From DAOTZU01 sp034433995 (GTDB taxonomy: Bacteria > Chloroflexota > Anaerolineae > UBA1429), in NCBI GenBank assembly GCA_034433995.1, contig DAOTZU010000255.1, forward strand, positions 1 to 21,038: a DNA stretch of 21,038 nucleotides. The letters are read 5' to 3'. Of the stretch, positions 14,298 through 20,156 are shown piece after piece (positions within the stretch are counted from its first letter, which is position 1; each line of letters opens with the position of its first letter). A program made the translations under genes and the position numbers. The notes beneath the pieces are model-generated. The model had not been told where the DNA came from and did not search any database. It worked only from the letters and a program-made list of their open reading frames with translations.

Positions 14298-14330
14298 CTC
14301 GGCTCAGTGCGCGGCAACAGAGGGGGGACG

Positions 14331-15086
14331 ATGAAAAGGGATTCTGTGCGGCAGATCGTCGTGGCGCTGGCGACGGTGGCGACCATCGTCATCAACGTCT
14401 TGGCCAATGCATTGCCCATCAACGGCCAGACCACCGCCGAGATCTCGGATCGCATCCAGGTCTATTTCACTCCGGCGGGGTACGTCTTTGCCATTTGGGG
14501 GCTGATCTATCTGGGGTTGATCGTCTTTACCATCTATCAGGCCCTGCCGGCCCAAAGGGCGAACCCGGCCTTGCGGCGCGTCGGCTGGCCGTATGTGGTG
14601 AGTTGCCTGGCCAACAGCGCCTGGATCTTTTTGTGGCATTATGATCAGATTGCCTGGAGCCTGGTGGCGATGGGCGTCCTTCTCGTGGCGCTCATCGCCA
14701 TTTATTTGTTATTGGGCATCGGGCTGGGCAAGGGGCCGAGCAAGGAACGTTGGCCGGTGCGGGCGCCCTTTAGCGTCTATCTGGGCTGGATCACCGTGGC
14801 CACGGTGGCCAATGTCGCCGCCTATCTGTGGACCATTGGCTGGGGCGGCTGGGGCCTGCGCCCAGAGGTGTGGACGGCGATCATGATCGCCGTGGCCGCG
14901 ATCCTGGGCGTGTTGGTCTTGGCCACGCGGCGCGATCCGTTGTATGCCCTGGTGTTGGTCTGGGCCTTGGCGGGCATCGTGCAGAAACATCCAGAGATTC
15001 TGGTGATCTCGTTGACGGCCGGGGCTGCGGCTGTGGGGCTATTCTTGGGCGCGGTGGTGGCGCTTTGGCGCAAGTTGACAGTGTAA
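14331..15086 (+). CDS. TspO/MBR-like integral membrane protein (tryptophan-rich sensory protein family)
   Basis: This 251-aa protein is almost wholly hydrophobic, with about seven or eight predicted membrane segments. The segment FTPAGYVFAIWGLIYLGLIVF and the later NSAWIFLWHYDQIAWSLVAM match the signature helices of TspO/peripheral benzodiazepine receptor proteins. It is much longer than classical TspO (about 155-160 aa, five helices), which places it in the extended bacterial branch often annotated as tryptophan-rich sensory protein. The ATG at 14331 follows GAGGGGGGACG. TspO proteins bind porphyrins, sterols and similar ligands, but nothing here shows which. It lies between two repeat-bearing gaps and precedes a PAS protein on the same strand. 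The family is fairly sure; the function is not. Confidence 0.75.
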   Translation: MKRDSVRQIVVALATVATIVINVLANALPINGQTTAEISDRIQVYFTPAGYVFAIWGLIYLGLIVFTIYQALPAQRANPALRRVGWPYVVSCLANSAWIFLWHYDQIAWSLVAMGVLLVALIAIYLLLGIGLGKGPSKERWPVRAPFSVYLGWITVATVANVAAYLWTIGWGGWGLRPEVWTAIMIAVAAILGVLVLATRRDPLYALVLVWALAGIVQKHPEILVISLTAGAAAVGLFLGAVVALWRKLTV

Positions 15087-15091
15087 GAGAT

Positions 15092-15109
15092 CCCCAAGAC
15101 CCATTGGGG
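15092..15109 (+). repeat. Short hairpin after the TspO-like gene
   Basis: CCCCAA (15092-15097) pairs with TTGGGG (15104-15109) around a six-base loop, six bases after the stop codon. No T-tract follows on either strand, so a terminator is doubtful. The rest of the 114-base gap up to 15200 shows only the ribosome-binding site AAAGGGGG of the next gene. Confidence 0.4.
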
Positions 15110-15200
15110 CATGGGCGGCGTGCCGGCGGCGGAGCGGACGCCCACCCCGTCGGAGGGCGCAGCGCCGAACCGCTAAAACGGCGGCAACGAAAGGGGGCGC

Positions 15201-16172
15201 ATGAAAAATATCTGGCGCCGTCCGCCTCCTTGGGCGGTGCTGGTCGTTTATACGTTGGCGTTGGCTGTGTACGCCATATTGGTTGCCGCCAAGGGGCAAA
15301 ACCAAGGGTTAATCTCGCTTTTCATGCTGCCCGTCGTGGTCGGGGCCTTTTTCTATCCGCGTTGGGTTTACGGCGGCATGTGTGCCATCCTCTGGGGCGT
15401 GATTTTGCTGGGGAGTTTTTACCTGCGCGATGTGGCCCGCCCCTTGCTCCTCACCGGCACGTTTTCCACCTTGGTGATTCTTGCTTTGGCTGAGGTCATC
15501 CACGGGCTTGTATCCAAGGTGCGGCGCAGCGAGGCCCGGGCGCGCGCCGCCCAGGAGCGGCTGGAGTTCATCCTCAGCAGCAACCCCGGCGTCCTGTATA
15601 CCCGCAATCTGGATGATGGCTCTCTGACCCTCATCTCGCGGAATGTGGAGGCCGTGTTGGGCCAGCCGCCCGAGGTCTTCTTGGATCCGGCGCGCTGGTT
15701 AGAGTTGGTCCATCCCGACGACCGAGCAGCCCTAGCAGCCCATGCCCAAGTGGTGCGGGAGGAAGGGAAACATGTGGTGGAATATCGCTTGCGCCAGGCC
15801 GATGGCAGCTATCGTTGGCTGCGCGCCGAGTGCCGGGTGTTGGACGATGGGGAACAAGGGCGCCAGGGCGTGGGGTTGATCGTGGACATCACCCAACGGC
15901 GTGAGGCCGAGGCGGAACGGGAACGGTTGATCGCCGAGCTACAAGAGGCCCTGGCCAACGTCAAAACGCTGCGGGGATTGTTGCCCATCTGCGCCTGGTG
16001 CAAGCGCGTCCGCGACGATGCCGGTTACTGGCAGGATGTGGCCCTCTATCTGAGCCAATACACCGATGCCCAGTTCACCCACGGCCTGTGCCCGGATTGC
16101 CTGAAAAAGCTGGAGCAGGAGCTGGCCGAATCCGACCCGGCAAACCATCCTGCAGCCAACGGTGAGCGCTAG
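15201..16172 (+). CDS. Membrane-anchored PAS-domain protein with C-terminal CxxC/CxxC module
   Basis: The 323-aa protein has four hydrophobic segments (about 11-30, 36-53, 58-75 and 82-100), then a charged helix (RRSEARARAAQERLEFIL) leading into a PAS domain (about 118-235, PAS_3-like, with ARWLELVHPDDRAAL and EYRLRQADGSYRWLRAECRVL, ending VDITQRREAE). A second coiled-coil helix follows (AEAERERLIAELQEALANVKTLRG). The last ~60 residues hold C264-x2-C267 (PICAWCKRVRDDAGYW) and H294-x2-C297-x2-C300 (THGLCPDC). This is the small module often found at the end of bacterial PAS proteins and response regulators. There is no histidine-kinase, GGDEF, EAL or methyl-accepting domain. It is probably a sensor acting through protein contact; the signal is unknown. 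AAAGGGGG supports the start. Confidence 0.85.
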   Translation: MKNIWRRPPPWAVLVVYTLALAVYAILVAAKGQNQGLISLFMLPVVVGAFFYPRWVYGGMCAILWGVILLGSFYLRDVARPLLLTGTFSTLVILALAEVIHGLVSKVRRSEARARAAQERLEFILSSNPGVLYTRNLDDGSLTLISRNVEAVLGQPPEVFLDPARWLELVHPDDRAALAAHAQVVREEGKHVVEYRLRQADGSYRWLRAECRVLDDGEQGRQGVGLIVDITQRREAEAERERLIAELQEALANVKTLRGLLPICAWCKRVRDDAGYWQDVALYLSQYTDAQFTHGLCPDCLKKLEQELAESDPANHPAANGER

Positions 16173-16199
16173 GCCCTCCAAGGCGCTTTGGAACACCCG

Positions 16200-17054
16200 T
16201 TAGCGGCTGAGGAGAAAGACGAGCTCGCCGGGAAAAAGGAGACGTTCCTCCACGCGCCAGGGCAGGGCACGCAATAGATCGCGGAAATGGGCCTCGTAAT
16301 GGGCCACCATCCCCTTCTCGCGCCCGCCCAGGCTGTGGGCGGGAAAGGAGACCAACAGATGTTGGGCCGGGATCGCGGCCAAGAGTTTGCGGCCGGCGTC
16401 TTGGTCCAACTGCTCCAGGCAGGGAATGGCTTTGAGCAACAGGGCTACCTGGACCAGCTCCGTGGGCGGGTTGTGGAGCAGATCCCGCGCCTCGGCCTTG
16501 CCCTGCACTCCCAATAGCGAGAGCGCGCCCTGGAGAAAGGTCATCAGGTCCAGATAGATGTCATAGGCTGCATAATGGGCGCCGGGGGCCAGGGGCATCC
16601 AAGGGATGGCCAGGGGGTTCAAGCCGCAAGCCAGGTCGGCCACCGAGGTCAAGGGGCCCAGGGCGCCCAAGGTCTGGGTATAAAAGCTCTCCAAAAGGGG
16701 CAGGCGCTCGCGGGAGGAAGCATGGTGGGCCATGATCTGGGCGCAGGTCGCGCGCAGGGCCTCCCCTCCTCGGCCCGCGGCGTCTTGCAGCAGGGCCAGC
16801 CACTGCGGATAGGGCATCTTGGCCGCCAGATAGGCCGCCCCCACCTGGTGTAGCTTGTTCTTGGTGGCCTTGATGGCCTCGGCCAGGTTATGCCGGGCGG
16901 CCAACTCTCGGGCGCCGATGGCGGCGACCACTGCCGGTGCCACGTGGCGATATTTGGTGCTTTGCCCAACCGCCCTCACCAGCGCCGCCAACGCGGCGTT
17001 CGGCTCAAGGGGCGTTCCCCTTTCCTCCCGCATCCCTCCGCCTTTATTCTTCAT
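16200..17054 (-). CDS. 16S rRNA (guanine-1405-N7)-methyltransferase homologue (Rmt/Arm/FmrO family)
   Basis: The 284-aa protein matches the aminoglycoside-resistance methyltransferase family that methylates N7 of G1405 in 16S helix 44. The family-typical N-terminal domain is visible (TKYRHVAPAVVAAI, AIKATKNKLHQVGAAYL). It is followed by HASSRERLPLLESFY (111-125), the SAM motif ADLACGLNPLAIPW (139-152), AYDIY (163-167), LLLKAIPCLE (205-214) and VSFPAHSLGGREKGM (235-249). These align closely with RmtB as remembered (HASTKERL, DIACGLNPLAL, KLLPLLE, VSFP..SLGGRGKGM). The start at 17054 overlaps the rsmI stop by 11 bases with GAGG seven bases upstream; a later ATG at 17033 (277 aa) is an alternative. 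The gene lies in a housekeeping neighbourhood with no mobile element. It may be a resident rRNA-modifying enzyme or an intrinsic resistance determinant; activity is not proven. Confidence 0.87.
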   Translation of the reverse strand: MKNKGGGMREERGTPLEPNAALAALVRAVGQSTKYRHVAPAVVAAIGARELAARHNLAEAIKATKNKLHQVGAAYLAAKMPYPQWLALLQDAAGRGGEALRATCAQIMAHHASSRERLPLLESFYTQTLGALGPLTSVADLACGLNPLAIPWMPLAPGAHYAAYDIYLDLMTFLQGALSLLGVQGKAEARDLLHNPPTELVQVALLLKAIPCLEQLDQDAGRKLLAAIPAQHLLVSFPAHSLGGREKGMVAHYEAHFRDLLRALPWRVEERLLFPGELVFLLSR

Positions 17055-17751
17055 CTGTCGGCCTCGCCTCCTGTGCGGCCCCGGCGATGACCAACACATA
17101 TTCCCCTTGGCGGCGGCTCTCCTGCGCCTGGCGCAGGAGGTCGGAGAGGCGCCCGCGCCACACAGCCTCGTAGAGCTTGGTCAAATCGTTGGCCAGGGCC
17201 GCCGGCCGATCGCCCAAGACGGCCAGGGCATCGGCCAGAGAATCCAAAAGGCGATGGGGGCTTTCATAGTAGATCAGGGTGTAGGGCGAGGCGGCATCGG
17301 CGGCAAAGAAGCGGCGGCGAGCCGCCGACTTGCGTGGCGGGAAACCGCGAAAGGTGAAACTGTGCAGCGGCAGCCCCGAAAGGACGGCGGCCATGATCAG
17401 GGCGCAGGGGCCGGGGATCATGGTTACCGGCAGCCCCTCCGCCAAGGCCGAGCGCACCACGGAATAGCCCGGATCGGCGATGCCGGGGGTGCCGGCGTTG
17501 GTCACCAAGGCCACATCCTGCCCCTGCCGTAGCAACTCCAAGATGCGCTGGCCGGCCTGGACCTCGTTGTAGGCGTGGAAGGAGATCTGGGGTTTGCTGA
17601 TGGCGAAATGCTGCAACAGGCGGCCGGTCTTGCGGGTATCCTCGCTGGCGATGATATCCACCTGTTTGAGGATCTCTAGGCCGCGCAAGGTCATATCGCC
17701 CAGGTTGCCGATGGGCGTGGCTACAAGATAGAGGGTGCCGGGGTTGCCCAT
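17044..17751 (-). CDS. rsmI: 16S rRNA (cytidine-1402-2'-O)-methyltransferase
   Basis: This 235-aa SAM-dependent enzyme of the tetrapyrrole-methylase fold makes the 2'-O-methyl of m4Cm1402 in the ribosomal P site. Family motifs are LYLVATPIGNLGDMTLR (7-23), SEDTRKTGRLL (36-46), HAYNE, AGTPGIADPG (86-95), IPGPCALIMAAVLSGLP, FRGFPPRK, YYESPHRLL and DLTKLYEAVWRG. Two deviations are seen: TNAGTP in place of the usual SDAGTP, and NDLTKLYEA in place of RELTKLHEE. It is shorter than the E. coli protein (286 aa) and lacks most of the C-terminal extension, as in many compact homologues. No clear Shine-Dalgarno precedes the ATG at 17751, so initiation may be weak or coupled. The next gene overlaps or nearly abuts its 3' end. 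Confidence 0.93.
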   Translation of the reverse strand: MGNPGTLYLVATPIGNLGDMTLRGLEILKQVDIIASEDTRKTGRLLQHFAISKPQISFHAYNEVQAGQRILELLRQGQDVALVTNAGTPGIADPGYSVVRSALAEGLPVTMIPGPCALIMAAVLSGLPLHSFTFRGFPPRKSAARRRFFAADAASPYTLIYYESPHRLLDSLADALAVLGDRPAALANDLTKLYEAVWRGRLSDLLRQAQESRRQGEYVLVIAGAAQEARPTDEE

Positions 17752-17776
17752 AGGTTCGGATTGTTTCGCCGGATGG

Positions 17777-17809
17777 AGAGCTGACAGGTCTTTTAAACCT
17801 GTCAGCTCT
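17777..17809. repeat. Perfect 13-bp palindrome between prfB and rsmI
   Basis: AGAGCTGACAGGT (17777-17789) pairs perfectly with ACCTGTCAGCTCT (17797-17809) across a seven-base loop, CTTTTAA. On the minus strand it lies just after the prfB stop and before rsmI. No T-tract follows the stem, so it is more likely a REP-type or mRNA-processing element than a strong terminator. Confidence 0.75.
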
Positions 17810-17821
17810 GCTGCTTATGGC

Positions 17822-18923
17822 TCATTCTTTGCCCACCATGTGGTGCAGATACGCCTCGATTAGCCCGTCCAGGTCGCCATCCAACACGGCGGTGGGGTTG
17901 CCGGTCTCCCAATCGGTGCGCAAATCCTTGACCATGCGGTAAGGATGGAGCACGTAGGAGCGGATCTGGTTGCCCCAGCCGGCGGTCACATGTTCGCCGC
18001 GCAACTTGGCCCGCTCCTCCTCCTGGCGCTGGAGTTCCAGGTTGTACAGGCGCGCCTTCAACACGGCCATGGCCCGCTCACGGTTCTGCACTTGAGAGCG
18101 TTCGTTCTGGCAACTGACCACGATGCCGGTGGGCAGGTGGGTCAGCCGGACGGCGGTGGAGGTCTTTTGCACGTTCTGGCCGCCGTGGCCGGAGGCATGA
18201 AAGACCTCCATTTTGATGTCTTCGGGGTTGATCTCCACCTCCACGGTGTTGCCGATATCGGGGATCACCTCCACCAGAGCGAAAGAGGTATGGCGGCGGT
18301 GGGCATTATCGAAGGGAGAGATGCGCACCAGCCGGTGCACGCCGCGCTCGGAACGGAGCAGGCCATAGGCATAGGGCCCTTTGATGGCCACGGTAGCGCT
18401 TTTGATCCCCGCCTCCTCCCCTTCCATCTGGTCAATGATCTCGGCGGTGAAACCGCGCCGTTCGGCCCAACGCAGGTACATGCGCAGGAGCATCTCGGCC
18501 CAGTCCTGCGCCTCGGTGCCGCCGGCGCCGGCATAGATGGAGAGGATGGCATCGCGCTCGTCGTGGGGACCGGACATGAGCAGGCGCAGACGCATCTTGT
18601 CGAGCTTGGCCTGGAGCGCGGCCATCTCCTCGGCGATCTCGGCCATGAGGGTTTCATCTCCCTCGGCCTCGGCCAGGTCCAGGAGTTCGTCCAACTCTTG
18701 AGCTTTGGCCTCTAGGGCGCGCCATGCGCCCACCTCCGCCTCCAGGGCGGCGAGCTCTTGCAGGGTGTTTTGGGCGGCTTGGGGATCAGCCCAAAAATCG
18801 GCCTCGGCGGCGCGGGTGTGGAGGGCGGCGATGCGAGCTTCCTTGGTGGCCAGGTCAAAGACGCTCCACCAGGTCGCGGATCTCCTGGCGCACGTCGGTG
18901 AGGGTGGTTTTTATGTTTTCCAT
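17822..18923 (-). CDS. prfB: Peptide chain release factor 2 (programmed +1 frameshift)
   Basis: RF2 ends translation at UGA and UAA. The gene starts at the ATG at 18923, with a perfect AAGGAGGT nine bases upstream. The first 22 codons (MENIKTTLTDVRQEIRDLVERL) end at an in-frame TGA (18857-18855) inside CTTTGAC. Reading continues in the +1 frame from 18856 (DLATKEARIAAL...) to 17822, giving 366 aa, against 365 in E. coli. The anticodon-like SPF tripeptide falls at 202-204 (LVRISPFDNAHRR) and the catalytic GGQ at 247-249 (SGHGGQNVQKTSTAVR). Both positions are within a few residues of E. coli RF2. Synthesis is thus self-regulated: low RF2 slows termination at the TGA and favours the frameshift. 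It sits downstream of ftsY and a repeat on the same strand. Confidence 0.96.
18855..18870 (-). promoter_or_regulatory. prfB programmed frameshift site
   Basis: On the minus strand GGTGGAG (18870-18864), three bases CGT, then CTT TGA C form the classic RF2 slippery site. The internal Shine-Dalgarno-like purine run lies three bases before the CTT codon, and a C follows the TGA, which is the weakest termination context. The tRNA on CUU would slip onto UUU. Confidence 0.95.
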
Positions 18924-18969
18924 AGCGCAAGCACCTCCTTTTTTAGGTCGCAATGATGACGGCCCAGGG

Positions 18970-19012
18970 CCGTAGCCTAGCCCCTCGTGGGCGCTGGTCA
19001 ACGGGCACAAGG
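18970..19012 (+). repeat. Single copy of the ~43-bp intergenic repeat (site C)
   Basis: This copy reads CCGTAGCCTAGCCCC, then TCGTGGGCG, then ACGGGCACAAGG. It is bounded by a 10-base inverted repeat: GCCCAGGGCC (18962-18971) and GGCCCTGGGC (19011-19020). It lies between the ftsY stop and the prfB ribosome-binding site. The inverted boundaries may mark the element's ends. Confidence 0.75.
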
Positions 19013-19038
19013 CCCTGGGCACGGCATCTCCCAGCCGA

Positions 19039-19941
19039 TCACTGAAAGAGCGCCTCGACAAAAGCTTTGGCATCAAAGACGGCGAAATCGGCCAATTTTT
19101 CGCCCGTGGCGGCAAAAAGGACGGGCAACCGGAGCTCCTCGGCGATGGCAAAGACCATGCCCCCCTTGGCGGTGCTATCCAGCTTGGCCAAGATGACTCC
19201 GGTGACGCCCACCGTCTCGGTGAATTGCTTGGCCTGGGCCAGGGCGTTCTGGCCGGTGGTGGCATCCAGGACGAGGAGCGTCTCATGGGGGGCCAGATGC
19301 ACCTGCTTCTGGGCGATGCTCTTGATCTTGCGCAGCTCCTGCATCAGGTTGTGCTTGGTGTGCAGGCGGCCGGCGGTATCGATGATGAGCACGTTGGCTC
19401 CACGGGCGGAACAGGCCTGGATAGCATCATAGACCACAGCGCCCGGATCGGCGCCGGGCTGGTGGGCGATGACCTCCACGCCCACCCGTTGGCCCCACAA
19501 CTTGAGCTGGTCGATGGCGGCGGCGCGAAAGGTATCCGCCGCGGCCAATAAGACCCGATCGCCGCGCTGACGATGGAATTGGGCCAATTTGGCGATGCTG
19601 GTGGTCTTGCCCGAACCGTTCACCCCCACGATCAAAATAACATGCAACAGCCGTTCGCCGGGCAAGTAAGGGCGCTCCACGCGCCGCAGGATCTGCAGCA
19701 GGTCTTCTTTGAGCAGGGCCTGCGCTTGGTTCGCGTCCTTGGCGCCGCCCTCGGCCACCTGCTTGCGCAAAGTCTCCATCAAGGCGGCGGTGGTTTTGAC
19801 CCCCACATCCGCCTGGATGAGCAGCGCCTCTAGCTCCTCCCAGGTTTCCTCGGTGATTTTGTTTGCGCGCAAGAGGTTGGCGATCTTGCTGAAAAACGAT
19901 TGCCGGGTCTTGGTCAACCCAGCCTGCAGGTCTTGGGACAC
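19039..19941 (-). CDS. ftsY: Signal recognition particle receptor FtsY
   Basis: FtsY docks ribosome-SRP complexes at the membrane for co-translational insertion. The 300-aa protein is a compact NG-domain form without the acidic A domain. The helical N domain covers about 1-90 (LTKTRQSFFSKIANLL, ADVGVKTT). The GTPase domain has GVNGSGKTT (106-114), DTFRAAAIDQL (136-146), DTAGRLHTKHNLM (188-200), AKLDSTAKGG (252-261; usually TKLDGTAKGG) and the closing TGEKLADFAVFD. I chose the GTG at 19941, preceded by TGGAGG, because an upstream in-frame ATG at 19995 would translate through the promoter. It heads a minus-strand run with prfB and rsmI. Confidence 0.94.
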   Translation of the reverse strand: MSQDLQAGLTKTRQSFFSKIANLLRANKITEETWEELEALLIQADVGVKTTAALMETLRKQVAEGGAKDANQAQALLKEDLLQILRRVERPYLPGERLLHVILIVGVNGSGKTTSIAKLAQFHRQRGDRVLLAAADTFRAAAIDQLKLWGQRVGVEVIAHQPGADPGAVVYDAIQACSARGANVLIIDTAGRLHTKHNLMQELRKIKSIAQKQVHLAPHETLLVLDATTGQNALAQAKQFTETVGVTGVILAKLDSTAKGGMVFAIAEELRLPVLFAATGEKLADFAVFDAKAFVEALFQ

Positions 19942-19966
19942 GCTTGCCTCCACAACAATCTGGTTA

Positions 19967-19995
19967 ATTATAATGGGGAGGCTTGCCAGCGCCAA
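19967..19995 (-). promoter_or_regulatory. Predicted ftsY promoter
   Basis: On the minus strand TTGGCG (19995-19990), a 17-base spacer and a perfect TATAAT (19972-19967) lie just before ftsY. Transcription would begin about 20 bases before the GTG start, which leaves just enough room for the ribosome-binding site TGGAGG. Confidence 0.65.
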
Positions 19996-20025
19996 AAGTG
20001 CGCTTTCAAAGGGTGTCGGGAAATG

Positions 20026-20056
20026 CCCCCCCGTCGGTTAGAAACCGACGGGGGGG
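20026..20056. repeat. Perfect 14-bp palindrome with G/C-run ends (hairpin 1)
   Basis: CCCCCCCGTCGGTT (20026-20039) pairs perfectly with AACCGACGGGGGGG (20043-20056) around the loop AGA. It is one of three palindromes between pyrK and ftsY. The core GTCGGTT/AACCGAC is shared, with a compensating change, with the palindrome at 20096-20114. On the minus strand it follows pyrK and may stop or slow transcription before the ftsY promoter, although no T-tract is present. Confidence 0.8.
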
Positions 20057-20066
20057 GGATAGTAAG

Positions 20067-20083
20067 CCCGCGCCGCGGGCTTG
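20067..20083. repeat. GC-rich palindrome (hairpin 2)
   Basis: AGCCCGC and GCGGGCT flank a three-base centre. It is the middle of three consecutive palindromes in the gap between pyrK and ftsY. Confidence 0.6.
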
Positions 20084-20095
20084 GCAAGCAGAGGC

Positions 20096-20114
20096 GTCGG
20101 ATTCCATCCGACGG
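20096..20114. repeat. Palindrome CGTCGGAT-TCC-ATCCGACG (hairpin 3)
   Basis: A perfect eight-base stem with a three-base loop shares the CGTCGG...CCGACG frame of hairpin 1. The inner pairs differ in a compensating way (AT/AT against TT/AA), which suggests that the two derive from one repeat family under pairing constraint. Confidence 0.7.
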
Positions 20115-20156
20115 CGGGCAAGGCCTCTACGCACCTTTTTTCAACATCCTCCGCTC

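Noticed and set aside
16177..16192. Possible bidirectional terminator TCCAAG-GCGC-TTTGGA between the PAS gene and the rRNA methyltransferase gene
   Set aside because: The stem has only about six pairs including a G-T, and there is no T-tract on either side, so it is too weak to annotate.
18855..19286. A 143-codon minus-strand frame ending in MENIKTTLTDVRQEIRDLVERL
   Set aside because: Only its last 22 codons are real: they are the zero-frame start of prfB. The upstream part overlaps ftsY in another frame and the intergenic repeat.
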